Part shown: piece after piece, positions 33,324 to 42,764 of the stretch
How positions within the stretch are numbered: the stretch's first letter is position 1
How the letters are laid out: each line of letters opens with the position of its first letter
Assembly: GCA_004295085.1 (NCBI GenBank)
Contig: SHNF01000009.1
Span: forward strand, 434,001 to 498,000
Reading direction: 5' to 3'
Source: Planctomycetota bacterium
Lineage (GTDB): Bacteria > Planctomycetota > UBA1135
DNA: 64,000 bases
The notes under the pieces: generated by a model
Database searches by the model: none
Seen by the model: only the letters and a program-made list of their open reading frames with translations
Told to the model about the DNA's origin: nothing
Program-made: the position numbers and the translations under genes

Positions 33324-34709
33324 GTGCGCGGTCCCGGGCTTGCAATCGGACTGACCCTGATGGCCGGCGCTTGCGGCCGGGCGCAGGCGCCGGCTTCCAA
33401 GACCGCGCATCCTCCCGCTCCTCCGCACATCGTCCTCATCGTGGCCGACGACCTCGGCTGGGCCGACGTCGGCTATCACAACGAGGAGGTGAGGACGCCC
33501 CACATCGACGCCCTGGCGCGGGCGGGCGTCGTGCTCGAGCGCTTCTACACGCAGCCGGTATGCACGCCGACGCGGGCCGCGCTGCTGACGGGCCGCCATC
33601 CCATCCGCTACGGCATGGCCTACGGGCCCTTGAAGCCCTGGGAAACCAGCTCCCTGCCGCCGGAGACGCCCACGCTGGCGGAAGTCCTGCAATCCGCCGG
33701 CTACGCGACCGCGCTGGTCGGCAAGTGGCACGTCGGCCACTCCAGCAGGGCCGCCCACCCCGGCGCGCGCGGCTTCGAGCGCTTCTACGGCTGCCTGCAG
33801 GGCGCCATTGATCACCTCAGCCACGAGCGCGCCGGGGCCGTGGACTTCCAGCGCGACGGCGTCACGGTCGGCGACGCCGGCTATGACACGGACCTGTTCG
33901 CGGCGGAGGCCGTGCGCATCATCGAAGACCACGACCCGGGCCGTCCCTTGTTCCTGGAGCTCGCGTTCACCAGCCCGCACACGCCTCTGCAGGCGCCGGA
34001 CGAGCTGGTGGCGAAGTACGCGCAGCTCCCGGAGCGCCGCCGGCTCGTATGCGCCATGGTGGAGCAGATGGACGCGGCCATCGGCCGCGTGCGTGCGGCG
34101 CTGCAGCGGCGCGGCATGGACGGGAACACGCTCGTGTTCTTCTGCAGCGACAACGGCGGCGCGCGCCGCGACGGCGGGCGCAACCTGCCGCTCAACGGTG
34201 GCAAGGCCACGAGCTTCGAGGGCGGCATCCGCGTGCCGGCCCTAGCTCATTGGCCCGGCCGCATCGAGGGCGGGCGCACGGCGGCGCAGTTCATGACGGC
34301 GCTCGACCTGCTGCCGACCCTGGCGGACGCCGCCGGCGCCACGCTGCCCGCCGCGCTCGACGGCCGGAGCATGCTGGCGCAGCTCCGGGGCGGCGAACCG
34401 CTCGCGCGCGAGGACCTGTTCTTCTGCGACCAGGACGACGAGGGCAACTACTGGCACGCCCTGATCCGTATGCCGTGGAAGCTGGTGCGCCAGGACCGCG
34501 CCGACGGGAGCGTGGAGCAGTACCTGTTCGACATCGCGCAGGATCCGACGGAGAAGTCCGATCTGGCCGCCGGGAACCCGGAAGTCGTGTCCGCGCTGGC
34601 CGCCGCCATTGCCGTCTGGCGCGCCGCCAGCCCTGGCGAGCCGCCGCACTCCTCCGAGCCGCCCGAGGGATGGAAACCGCCCAAGGACTGGGCCGAGCCG
34701 GCGCGCTGA
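33324..34709 (+). CDS. Type I sulfatase, lipoprotein
   Basis: This 461-aa sulfatase has a lipoprotein leader (GLTLMAGAC, Cys17 as likely lipidation site). The sulfatase signature CTPTRAALLTGRH follows (Cys80 becomes formylglycine), with metal-site residues IVLIVADDLGW (Asp42-Asp43) and FCSDNGGARRDGGRNLPLNG. It removes sulfate from esters, likely sulfated polysaccharides at the cell surface. It starts at a GTG and is divergent from the DUF4157 protease gene with a 54-nt gap. The substrate cannot be predicted. Confidence 0.92.
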   Translation: MRGPGLAIGLTLMAGACGRAQAPASKTAHPPAPPHIVLIVADDLGWADVGYHNEEVRTPHIDALARAGVVLERFYTQPVCTPTRAALLTGRHPIRYGMAYGPLKPWETSSLPPETPTLAEVLQSAGYATALVGKWHVGHSSRAAHPGARGFERFYGCLQGAIDHLSHERAGAVDFQRDGVTVGDAGYDTDLFAAEAVRIIEDHDPGRPLFLELAFTSPHTPLQAPDELVAKYAQLPERRRLVCAMVEQMDAAIGRVRAALQRRGMDGNTLVFFCSDNGGARRDGGRNLPLNGGKATSFEGGIRVPALAHWPGRIEGGRTAAQFMTALDLLPTLADAAGATLPAALDGRSMLAQLRGGEPLAREDLFFCDQDDEGNYWHALIRMPWKLVRQDRADGSVEQYLFDIAQDPTEKSDLAAGNPEVVSALAAAIAVWRAASPGEPPHSSEPPEGWKPPKDWAEPAR

Positions 34710-34715
34710 GCGCCG

Positions 34716-35906
34716 CTACAGGGCGCGCAGCGCTTCTACCGGCCGCATGCGCGCGGCGCGCAGCGCCGGCAGCACGCCGCCGACCAGCCCGAGCACCAGC
34801 GCCACGAACACGGAGAAGCCCAGCAGCCCCGCGGTGACGCGGAATTCGAACGAGATGTCGGTGAAGGTCTGCCAGTTCATGGCCCCGGTCTGCATGCCGT
34901 TGAACGGCAGCACCAGCAGCACGCCCAGCGCGCCGCCCAGCAGGCCCAGTAGCAGGGATTCCAGGAGGAACGCGAAGAACACCGCCCGCCGGGGATAGCC
35001 GAGCGCCAGCAGCACACCGATCTCGTGCGTGCGCGAGCCCACCGAGGCCAGCATGGTGTTGATGGCGCCCAGGATGGCCGCGATGCCCATGATGGCGGTG
35101 AGGAAGGTCGCCAGGAACAGCAGCACGAACCCGAACACCTGGGTCTGGGACTGGAGGTACTCGCGCTCGGTCTGGAACTTCACCGGATAGCGCTTGCTGT
35201 CCGCGACCTCGGCGCGGACCGCCTCCGCGTCCACGCCGGGCTTGAGGCGCGCGATCACGCGCGAGAAGAACGGGCGCTCCAGGGCCGCGTTCATCCGCTC
35301 CACGTCCCCCCACACCTCGCCGCCGTACACGCCGGGATGCTCGAACACACCCACCACGATGAACGGGGTCGTGTTGATCACGAGCGTGTCGCCCACGCGG
35401 CAGTGCTCGATGCGCTCGGTCAGCGCCTTGCCCACCACGACCTCGTCCGCGCCCCAGTTGACCCAGCGGCCGTCCGCCAGCTTCAGGACGTCGCCGTGCA
35501 GCTCGACCGTCATCGGCTGCACCCCGCGCAGGGGCACGTTGGTCACGCCGCCGCCGACCTTGTTCATGTACACGGCCAGGTAGCTCTCGACGGCCGCCAG
35601 CGGCCGTCCTTCGGCGTTGTGCTCGATCTCGGCGCGCTCCTTGGCCAGCGTGTCGGCCATCTCGCGCGGCAGGCCGGACTCGCCCTCCGAGGTGGCTCCC
35701 GGTCGCAGGTAGATGCCGAGCGCGCTCTCGCCCCGCGGCTTGTACACGTCGTGGAAGCCGTTGCGCAGGGAGATGACGCCGGCGAAGACCGCCACGGTGA
35801 GCGCCACCCCCATGGCGGTGAAGAACACCGACGTGCGGCGCACCACGAGGTTGCCGAGGGTGTAGCGCAGCGGCAGGCCGCCGGTGAGCGCGCGGAACAG
35901 CCCCAT
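34716..35906 (-). CDS. ABC transporter permease (MacB/FtsX-like)
   Basis: This 396-aa permease starts at ATG 35906, overlapping the stop of the preceding permease (TGATG). One N-terminal transmembrane helix (VFFTAMGVALTVAVFAGVIS) is followed by a periplasmic domain of about 210 residues and three C-terminal helices (VLLFLATFLTAIMGIAAILG; FLLESLLLGLLGGALGVLLV; LLGFSVFVALVLGLVGGVLP), the MacB_PCD/FtsX topology. It works with the paralogous permease and the ATPase. The exported substrate could be a lipoprotein, peptide or macrolide. Confidence 0.88.
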   Translation of the reverse strand: MGLFRALTGGLPLRYTLGNLVVRRTSVFFTAMGVALTVAVFAGVISLRNGFHDVYKPRGESALGIYLRPGATSEGESGLPREMADTLAKERAEIEHNAEGRPLAAVESYLAVYMNKVGGGVTNVPLRGVQPMTVELHGDVLKLADGRWVNWGADEVVVGKALTERIEHCRVGDTLVINTTPFIVVGVFEHPGVYGGEVWGDVERMNAALERPFFSRVIARLKPGVDAEAVRAEVADSKRYPVKFQTEREYLQSQTQVFGFVLLFLATFLTAIMGIAAILGAINTMLASVGSRTHEIGVLLALGYPRRAVFFAFLLESLLLGLLGGALGVLLVLPFNGMQTGAMNWQTFTDISFEFRVTAGLLGFSVFVALVLGLVGGVLPALRAARMRPVEALRAL

Positions 35907-37123
35907 CAGCCTTCGCTCCGCAGCGCGCTGGCGGGATGCAGCCGCGCCATCCTCCAGGCCGGCGCCAGTCCGGCCACCACGCCGATCCCGACCGCGGCGG
36001 CCATGCCGAGCGCCGCGGTGGCCGGCGCGATGCCGTAGTTGGGGAACATCGTGCCCATCATGGCGCGCAGCGCCGGCGCGAAGGCGAAGGCCAGGGCCAC
36101 GCCCAGCGCGCCGCCGATCAGGCTCATGAACAGCGCTTCGGCGACCATCAGGCGCGCCAGCGCGGCGTTGCGGAAACCGAGCGCCTTCAGGATTCCGCCT
36201 TCCTGGGTGCGCTGCCGCGCCGCCATCAGCATCGTGTTGGCCACCGAGAACAGCACCGCGAACACCACGGCCCCGCCGATCACGCCGATGAACGTGGGAA
36301 GTCCGCCCAGCATCGATATGAAGCCCGCCTGGAACGCGGCCTCGGTGGTGGTCATCGTGCGCTGCGGGCCGTTCGCGAACAGCCCGTCGATGCCGCTGAT
36401 CACCGCGGACGGGTCGTAGCCGGGGGCCACGTTGATCGCGAACACACCGACGCCGGTCGGGCCGGTGGCCCGTCCCGAGTCCAGGAACTCCTGGAGGTAG
36501 TCGTAGCGGTACCAGAGGGTCCGCGCGTCCACGTTCGACTTGAGCGGCCGGTACACGCCGACGATGGTGAACTCCCACGGCTCGCTGGAATCCGCCTTCT
36601 GGAAGATGGTGCCGGTGAGCGGCACGGTCTGGCCGACCTTCCAGTCGAAATCCTTGAGCAGCTGCTCGCCGACGACACAGGCGCGCCGGTCGGCGGCCAT
36701 GGCCTGGAGCGCCGCGGGGCGCGCGGCCGGCCCGGTCTCGCCGCCGGGTCCCTGGACGATCTCGAGGTCGCGCGCGTAGGCGTCGAAGAAGACGTCGTGA
36801 TCCACGCCGAACTGGGCGAAGAAGTTGCTCTGCTCGCGGTAGTACCCGCCGAACCACTGGAACTTGGTGACCAGGCCGACGCCGGGGATCTGCGCGATCT
36901 TGGGCTGGTAGTCGCGCGGCAGGTCCACGAACAAGGACACGGCCGACTGCACGACCAGGCGGTTGGACGCGGCCTGCTTCACGGCCGCGTTCAGCGTCGT
37001 GACGATCGAGACCAGGCAGCACAGGAGGAACAGCGCCACCATCATGGCGCCGATGGTGAGCCCCGAGCGCACCCAGTGGCGGCGCAGGTGCCGGACGGCC
37101 AGACGCCAGGGAGTGCGCCTCAT
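35906..37123 (-). CDS. ABC transporter permease (MacB/FtsX-like), paralogue
   Basis: This 405-aa permease has the same topology as its neighbour: an N-terminal helix (LTIGAMMVALFLLCCLVSIV), a large periplasmic domain and C-terminal helices (FIGVIGGAVVFAVLFSVANT; LIGGALGVALAFAFAPAL; LGMAAAVGIGVVAGLAPAW). The two permeases probably form a heterodimer with the ATPase at 37120-37824. It ends in the next gene's start and overlaps the ATPase stop by 4 nt. Confidence 0.88.
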   Translation of the reverse strand: MRRTPWRLAVRHLRRHWVRSGLTIGAMMVALFLLCCLVSIVTTLNAAVKQAASNRLVVQSAVSLFVDLPRDYQPKIAQIPGVGLVTKFQWFGGYYREQSNFFAQFGVDHDVFFDAYARDLEIVQGPGGETGPAARPAALQAMAADRRACVVGEQLLKDFDWKVGQTVPLTGTIFQKADSSEPWEFTIVGVYRPLKSNVDARTLWYRYDYLQEFLDSGRATGPTGVGVFAINVAPGYDPSAVISGIDGLFANGPQRTMTTTEAAFQAGFISMLGGLPTFIGVIGGAVVFAVLFSVANTMLMAARQRTQEGGILKALGFRNAALARLMVAEALFMSLIGGALGVALAFAFAPALRAMMGTMFPNYGIAPATAALGMAAAVGIGVVAGLAPAWRMARLHPASALRSEG

Positions 37124-37824
37124 GCCGAGGCCGCGGCCATGGCGGCCTGCCGCTCGATCAGCACGCCCTTGTCCAGGTGCAGCACGCGGCGCGCCTTCCC
37201 GGCCGCCACCTGGTCGTGCGTCACCATGAGGATGGTCTTGCCCATTTCGTCATTCAGACGGCGCAGCAGGTCCATCACGGAGTTGGCGGTGTCCCGGTCC
37301 AGGTCCCCGGTGGGCTCGTCGGCGACCACGATGTCCGGGTCGGTGGCGATGGCGCGCGCGATGGCCACGCGCTGCTCCTGTCCACCGGAGAGCTGGCGCG
37401 GCCGGTGGTTCGTGCGGTCCGTGAGCCCCACCACCTCGAGGGCGAACTCGGCCTGCCGGCGCCGCTCGGAGGCCTTCAGCGGGGTCAGCAGCAGCGGCAG
37501 CAGGACGTTCTCCAGCGCCGTCAGGACGGGCACCAGGTTGAAGGCCTGGAACACGAAGCCGACGTGCCGCGCCCGCCAGTCCGGCAGGGCCGAGGACGAG
37601 AGCGCCGTGATCTCGGTGCCCGCCACCACGATGCGGCCCGCGTCGGGAACGTCCAGCCCGCCGACCAGGTTGAGGATGGTGGACTTGCCGGAGCCGCTCG
37701 GACCCATCATGGCGATGAAGTCGCCCTTCTCGACGTCCAGGTCGAGCCGGTCGAGGACCGTGAGCTTCTCGCCGCCACGGGTGTACGCCTTGCTGACCCC
37801 GCGCATCTCGATCATCCGGCTCAT
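37120..37824 (-). CDS. ABC transporter ATP-binding protein (LolD/MacB type)
   Basis: This 234-aa ATPase has Walker A GPSGSGKST, the signature LSGGQEQRVAIARA and Walker B IVVADEPTGDLDRDTANSV. The size and the DEPTGDLD motif place it in the LolD/MacB group that drives mechanotransmission through FtsX-type permeases. It lies in one operon with the two permeases and the adaptor, overlapping both neighbours by 4 nt. Confidence 0.93.
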   Translation of the reverse strand: MSRMIEMRGVSKAYTRGGEKLTVLDRLDLDVEKGDFIAMMGPSGSGKSTILNLVGGLDVPDAGRIVVAGTEITALSSSALPDWRARHVGFVFQAFNLVPVLTALENVLLPLLLTPLKASERRRQAEFALEVVGLTDRTNHRPRQLSGGQEQRVAIARAIATDPDIVVADEPTGDLDRDTANSVMDLLRRLNDEMGKTILMVTHDQVAAGKARRVLHLDKGVLIERQAAMAAASA

Positions 37825-39017
37825 CCGCCACTCTCCTTTCGGCGCACTGCATCCCCGTCCTGGAGGCTCGCGGGCGGATCCAGCACCACCAGCTCGTTGC
37901 CCTGCAGGCCCTCCATGACGCGCAGCATGCCGTTGCTCTCTTCCGGGGCGACGCTGATGGAGCGCAGCGCCACCGCGCCGTTCTGGAACAGGAACACGCG
38001 CGGAGTGGGCCCCTGCACGACGGCGCGCCGGGGCACCAGCACTTCCGGATCCTTGGCCTCGGCCTGGTCTTCCGGCACGAACACGACCCGGCAGCCCATC
38101 TCCGGCAGGATGCGCTCGTCCCGCTCCAGGAATTCGCAGCGCAGCTCCACCGTCGCCTTCTGGCGGTCGGCCGTAGGCCAGATCTGGCGCACGCGGCCAC
38201 GGTAGCCGCGCTCCGGGAACGCGTCCAGGTACACCAGCACCGGCGCGCCCTCCCGGGCCGCGGCCAGCGAGGTCTGCGCCAGCTCCACCTGCACCTCCAG
38301 CGTGTCGTAGTCCACGAGCGTGGCGATGGCGGCGCGCGCGTCGGCGCCGATGCCGCCGACGGCGCTGACCACTTCGCCCACCTCGGCGTTCTTGCGCGTG
38401 ATCACGCCGTCGAAAGGTGCGCGGATGGACGACTTCTCCAGCATCACCTCGACCTCGCGCGCCGCGGCCTGCAAGGATCCCACGCGCGCCTTGGCCTCGT
38501 GCAGCTTGGCCTGCGCCAGGTCCAGATCGGCCTGGCGCGCGTCGCCGCCGGACACCAGCGTGCTCAGCCGGTCATAATCCGCCTGCGACCACTCGGCGAT
38601 GGCCTGGGCCTGCGCGATGTCCCCGCGCGCGCGCGCCAGGGACGCGTCCAGCTGCGTGGTGTCCAGCCGCGCGATGACCTCGCCCTCGCGCACGCGATCG
38701 CCTTCCTCCACGCGCAGCTCCACCAGCCGTCCCTGGATGTCGGTGCTGAGCGCCGCCTGGCGCCGCGCCACCACGTAGCCGTTGGCGCTGATGCCGGCCT
38801 GCGCCTCGGCGCCGCCGACGCGCTGCACGCGGCCCAGCTCCACCGCCGGCGCGCGCGCGCCGGGGCGCAGGAACTGCGCCCAGGCAAAGTAGCCGCCGCC
38901 CGCGAGCAGCAGCAGGGCCGCCGCGATCCAGCCCCCGCGCACGCCGCGGCGTTCGCCGCTGCGATCAATGCGCAGGCGCGTCAGATCGGGAGGCGTTTCC
39001 GGCATGGAACCAGGCAT
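37821..39017 (-). CDS. Membrane fusion/periplasmic adaptor protein (MacA/HlyD family)
   Basis: This 398-aa protein is anchored by a transmembrane helix (GGWIAAALLLLAGGGYFAWA) near the N-terminus. It has the lipoyl half-motifs (GRLVELRVEEGDRVREGEVI; FDGVITRKNAEVGEVVSAVG), a coiled-coil hairpin between them and a beta-barrel domain after them. These adaptors link an inner-membrane pump to an outer-membrane channel. I chose the ATG at 39017 because AGGG lies 9 nt upstream; the ATG at 39005 is possible. No outer-membrane TolC-like gene is adjacent. Confidence 0.88.
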   Translation of the reverse strand: MPGSMPETPPDLTRLRIDRSGERRGVRGGWIAAALLLLAGGGYFAWAQFLRPGARAPAVELGRVQRVGGAEAQAGISANGYVVARRQAALSTDIQGRLVELRVEEGDRVREGEVIARLDTTQLDASLARARGDIAQAQAIAEWSQADYDRLSTLVSGGDARQADLDLAQAKLHEAKARVGSLQAAAREVEVMLEKSSIRAPFDGVITRKNAEVGEVVSAVGGIGADARAAIATLVDYDTLEVQVELAQTSLAAAREGAPVLVYLDAFPERGYRGRVRQIWPTADRQKATVELRCEFLERDERILPEMGCRVVFVPEDQAEAKDPEVLVPRRAVVQGPTPRVFLFQNGAVALRSISVAPEESNGMLRVMEGLQGNELVVLDPPASLQDGDAVRRKESGG

Positions 39018-39064
39018 TCTAGTGCCCTGGACCGGGCCCATTGCCCAGGCCAGGCCGGCTTCCA

Positions 39065-39499
39065 TCAAGGAAGCGCGCGGAACTCCAGGACCATCCTGCC
39101 TCCCTGGAACAGCTCGCCCCACAGGCTGCCGGCCGGCCGCGCCTCGAGCTCGAAGCCCGGCTGCACGTACGTCCAGGGCGCGCCGGTGTCGGCCTCCCGC
39201 ACCTGGTAGCGCCCGCGCAGCGCCAACTGCCCGTCATCACTGAGCTCGGTCACGTACAGCACCAGCAGCACGGCGCCGTCGCCCTGCGGGAACGCCACGC
39301 AGGCGGCCAGCACCCGGCTGTCCGGAGAGCTGACGGTGGCTTGCGTCAGCGCCAGCTCGCTGCGCGCCTCGGGCGCGGCGCGGGCCAGCGTGTCGAGGTC
39401 GGCGTCGCGCACCGGCCGCAGGCCGTCGTCCTGCGACGGCGGCGCCTGGCAAGCCACGGCGAGGACCCCGGCCAGCGGCAGCATGCGGAGGGGGCGCAT
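39065..39499 (-). CDS. Putative lipoprotein
   Basis: This 144-aa protein has a lipoprotein signal (MLPLAGVLAVAC, lipobox LAVAC). The rest is mostly beta-strand: VLLVLYVTELSDDGQLALRG, RYQVREADTGAPWTYVQPGF. I chose ATG 39499 because GGAG precedes it; a longer frame has no such site. It is a small outer-membrane or periplasmic lipoprotein of unknown function. Confidence 0.7.
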   Translation of the reverse strand: MRPLRMLPLAGVLAVACQAPPSQDDGLRPVRDADLDTLARAAPEARSELALTQATVSSPDSRVLAACVAFPQGDGAVLLVLYVTELSDDGQLALRGRYQVREADTGAPWTYVQPGFELEARPAGSLWGELFQGGRMVLEFRALP

Positions 39500-39512
39500 G
39501 GAGCGCTCCAGC

Positions 39513-40337
39513 TTACAAGCCGAGCTTGCGCGCGAACGCCAGCGCCGCCGGGGCGAGCACGTGGAAGCGGTGGCCGTCACGGCTCAGCTCGAAGCAGGCG
39601 GGGACGCGGAGCGCGGCCGAGCGCACCGCCGCCGCCAGACCTTCCCAGTCGAGATCGCCTTCGCCCGGAGGCAGGTGCCGGTGCACACCCTGGCGCATGT
39701 CGTCCAGTTGCAGGTTCACGATCTCATCCTTCCAGGCGCGCAGCGCCGCCTCGGGCCGCAGATCGCCCGCCACCAGGCAATGCCCGACGTCCAGCGTCAG
39801 CCGGCACAGTCCCGGATGCCGCGACGTGAAGCGCGCGTAGTCGTCGAGGGTGGCGATCCAGTGGCCCGGCTCCGGCTCCAGCGCCAGGGTCACGCCGCAG
39901 CGCGCCGCGCGCGGGGCCAGCTCCTCCAGCGCCGCCGCCAGCCGCGTCTCCGCGCCGGCGGCGCCCTGGCCCGGCGGCAGCTCTCCGCTCCAGAACGAGA
40001 GCACCGGGGCGCGCAGCGCCTCGCACCACTCCAGCATGCGCGCCAGGAAGCCAAGGCGCGCGCGCCAGGACTCGTCCGGCTCCAGCAGGTTGGGACGGTG
40101 CTTGCGCCGCGGATCCAGCAGGAAGCGCGCGCCGGTCTCCAGGACCGGCAGCAGGCCCAGGCTCGCGCACAGCTCCCCCATCCGCTGCACGTCCGCCGGC
40201 GCGTGCGTCCTCGGATCCAGGTGCGGCACGTCCGGCGTGATCGCGACCGCGGTGTAACCCAGCTCCGCCAGCCAGGGCAGTGCCTCTTCCAGCCGGTGGA
40301 AGGGGAAGCCGTTGCTGTTGTAGCCGAGGCGCAGCAC
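39513..40337 (-). CDS. Sugar phosphate isomerase/epimerase-like TIM-barrel protein
   Basis: This 274-aa protein belongs to the AP-endonuclease-2/xylose-isomerase-like fold: [40 protein letters not shown] (metal-binding Glu), [16 protein letters not shown] (Asp-x-x-His) and [20 protein letters not shown]. Members isomerise or epimerise sugars and polyols; the substrate is not evident. It starts one base after rsmB ends on the minus strand, so the two may be cotranscribed. Confidence 0.85.
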   Translation of the reverse strand: MLRLGYNSNGFPFHRLEEALPWLAELGYTAVAITPDVPHLDPRTHAPADVQRMGELCASLGLLPVLETGARFLLDPRRKHRPNLLEPDESWRARLGFLARMLEWCEALRAPVLSFWSGELPPGQGAAGAETRLAAALEELAPRAARCGVTLALEPEPGHWIATLDDYARFTSRHPGLCRLTLDVGHCLVAGDLRPEAALRAWKDEIVNLQLDDMRQGVHRHLPPGEGDLDWEGLAAAVRSAALRVPACFELSRDGHRFHVLAPAALAFARKLGL

Positions 40338-40338
40338 G

Positions 40339-41688
40339 TCAGGCGCGCCCCAGGACCGCGGCGAAGCCCCCGGAGCGGCGCGCGTCCGGCTCGAAGCTGC
40401 GCGTCTCCAGCACCTGCAGGCCGGCGCGGCGCGCCGCGCGCTCGGCGCCGCGCCCGTTCTCCTCGGGCTCCAGCGAGCATGTGCTCCACAACACGCGCGT
40501 GCGCGACCCGACGTGCGCCGGCAGCGCCCACTTGATGATGCTCTTCTGCTCCTTCACGCAGCGGCCCAGCTCCGCCAGCGTGAAGCGCCAGCGCGCCTCC
40601 GGACGGCGCCCGAGCACTCCGGTGTTGCTGCAGGGCACGTCCAGGATCACCAGGTCCCACTCGCCCGAAGGCACGCCCTTGCCGCCATGGCTGATGACGT
40701 GGCTGGAGACCGGATGGCCGAGGCGCCGTGCATCCTCGTCCAGGAGCTTCAGCCGCTCCGCATCCACGTCGCAGGCCGTGACCTCCGCGCCGCGCTCGGC
40801 CGCGGCGAAGGACTTGCCGCCGGGCGCGGCGCACAGATCGAGAACCTTCTCTCCCGCCGATGGCTTTGCCAGCGCGACAGCCTCCTGCCCCTGCAGGTCC
40901 TGCACCGACCAGAGACCCTCGGCGAAACCCGGCAAAGCGCTCACCTCGCCGGGCGGATCCTCCAGCAGCAGCGCATCGGGGATTGGTGCCTGAGTTGCAC
41001 CAATCCCGACATTCTGGAAGGCCTCGAGTACGGAAGCGGCGGTGGCGCGCCGTGCATTCACGCGCAGCGTGAGCGGGGGCGCCTGGTTGAGCGCGCGCAG
41101 CCGCGCCAGCGCCTTGCCCGCGCCGGCCTGCTCGAACCAGCGCTCGACAAGGACGTCAGGATAGGAAAGGGAGACGGCCCAATAGGCAGTCGGCTCTGCG
41201 TCCGGATCCGGAAAGACGGCGCGGCCGAACTCCCAGGAGGCGAAGTCGAGGTCCAGCCGATTGGCTGCCGCCTCCAGGATCTCGGCGCGCTCATGGCGGG
41301 TCGCGTCCCGGTCCAGCGCCCGCAGGACGGCGTTGCAGAAGCCGAGCGCACGGCCCAGCCGGGGCTTCGCCGCTTCCAGCGTGGCGTCGAAGGCGGCATA
41401 GGCCGGCACGTTCTGCAAGAAGAAGCGCTGGTACACCGCCAGCCGCAGGGTCCAGAGCACCTCCGGCTCCACCGTGCGCCGGTCGCTGTAGGCCTTGAAG
41501 AGGGCGTCCAGCGTGCGCCGGCGCCGGATGACGCCGCTGACCAGCTCGCGCGCGAGGCCGCGATCGCGCCCCTGCAGCCCTGCCGCGTCGGCGGCCGCGG
41601 CGAAGCGGCGGGTCGGGAAGTCGCCCTTGCCGAGCAAGAGCTCCAACGCCACCTGCCGCGCCGCCGCGCCGGCCGCGGTCTCGGTCAC
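40339..41688 (-). CDS. rsmB: 16S rRNA (cytosine-967-C5) methyltransferase
   Basis: This 449-aa enzyme methylates C967 of 16S rRNA. The N-terminal NusB-like domain ([34 protein letters not shown]) is followed by a Rossmann-like methyltransferase domain with [15 protein letters not shown] (SAM binding), [20 protein letters not shown] and [16 protein letters not shown] (the two catalytic Cys). Length and domain order fit RsmB. The start overlaps the end of fmt, the classic fmt-rsmB arrangement. Confidence 0.93.
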   Translation of the reverse strand: MTETAAGAAARQVALELLLGKGDFPTRRFAAAADAAGLQGRDRGLARELVSGVIRRRRTLDALFKAYSDRRTVEPEVLWTLRLAVYQRFFLQNVPAYAAFDATLEAAKPRLGRALGFCNAVLRALDRDATRHERAEILEAAANRLDLDFASWEFGRAVFPDPDAEPTAYWAVSLSYPDVLVERWFEQAGAGKALARLRALNQAPPLTLRVNARRATAASVLEAFQNVGIGATQAPIPDALLLEDPPGEVSALPGFAEGLWSVQDLQGQEAVALAKPSAGEKVLDLCAAPGGKSFAAAERGAEVTACDVDAERLKLLDEDARRLGHPVSSHVISHGGKGVPSGEWDLVILDVPCSNTGVLGRRPEARWRFTLAELGRCVKEQKSIIKWALPAHVGSRTRVLWSTCSLEPEENGRGAERAARRAGLQVLETRSFEPDARRSGGFAAVLGRA

Positions 41689-42632
41689 CGGAGCAGGTCT
41701 CCGAGCCGCAGGCGCGCGCCGCGCAGGAAGGCGGCAGCCGGCAGCGGCGCCTTCCCAGGGCGCTGGATCTCTGTCATCCGGTAGGCGCCGGTGCCGCAGC
41801 GGACGGTGATGCCTTCATCCACGGACACCACGGTACCGGGCGCCTCGGTAGCGGTTGCGAGGGATACCGGCTCTCCACGCAGCACCTTGAGCGGCGTCCC
41901 GTCCGGCAGCGCAGTCTCCGCCACCGGCCAGCCGGCCATCGCGCGGACGCGCCGGTCTACATCAACCGCCGGAGCAGACCAGTCGAGGCGTCCGTCCTCC
42001 TTGCGGACCTTCTTGCAGATCGTGACGAGCCGCTCATCCTGCTCTTCACCGGCCGGCAGAGGCCCATCGCCGATGCGATCGAGGAACTCCACCAGCAGCT
42101 CCGCTCCCATGCGGCCAAGACTCTCAGCCAGTCCCACGGCATCCTCGTGCGGGCCGATGGGCGTGCTGCGGCGCGCCAGCACGGCCCCTGCATCCAATTT
42201 CTGCACTACGCGCTGGATCGTGACCCCGGTCTGCGCGTCCCCCGCCAGGATCGCGGCCTGGATCGGGCTGGCGCCGCGCCAGCGCGGCAGCAGCGAGGCG
42301 TGCAGATTGATGCAGCCGAAGCGCGGGATCGCCAGGAACTCGGGCTTCAGGATCTGGCCGTAGGAAACTACGACGCCGAGGTCCGGCCGCAGATCGGCAA
42401 ATTCCCGCAAGAATGCCGGATCCCCAGCGCTCTCCGGCCGCAGGACCGGCACGCCGGCCTGCGCCGCCGCTTCTGCGATCTCGTTTGGCACAGGCTTGAG
42501 CCCGCGCCCTGCCCTCCCTTGTGGCGCCGTGACGACGACCACAGGTAACTCAATGCCATGCACTAGCGCCTGAAACGGCTTCGTGGCGAACGGCGGCGAT
42601 CCGATCAACGACAGTCGCATTGGTGGCGCCAT
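41685..42632 (-). CDS. fmt: Methionyl-tRNA formyltransferase
   Basis: This 315-aa enzyme adds a formyl group to initiator Met-tRNA. Key residues include the cofactor site INLHASLLPRWRGASPIQAA (catalytic Asn and His) and DAQTGVTIQRVVQKLDAG (catalytic Asp). The C-terminal OB domain includes the sequence around GTGAYRMTEIQRPGKAPLPA. The stop overlaps the start of rsmB. No def gene for peptide deformylase follows within the window. A second in-frame ATG at 42620 is a possible start. Confidence 0.94.
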   Translation of the reverse strand: MAPPMRLSLIGSPPFATKPFQALVHGIELPVVVVTAPQGRAGRGLKPVPNEIAEAAAQAGVPVLRPESAGDPAFLREFADLRPDLGVVVSYGQILKPEFLAIPRFGCINLHASLLPRWRGASPIQAAILAGDAQTGVTIQRVVQKLDAGAVLARRSTPIGPHEDAVGLAESLGRMGAELLVEFLDRIGDGPLPAGEEQDERLVTICKKVRKEDGRLDWSAPAVDVDRRVRAMAGWPVAETALPDGTPLKVLRGEPVSLATATEAPGTVVSVDEGITVRCGTGAYRMTEIQRPGKAPLPAAAFLRGARLRLGDLLR

Positions 42633-42764
42633 TCACAGGGAGCTAGACCCTCCCGCGTCATTTGAGGGCCTAACACCCTCCGGAACATCTCGTGGCCTTG
42701 TACGTTGCACTCGCAAGGCGCGGGCCACGTCAAGGACCTGACACGGCCCGTCGCCATGGCATCG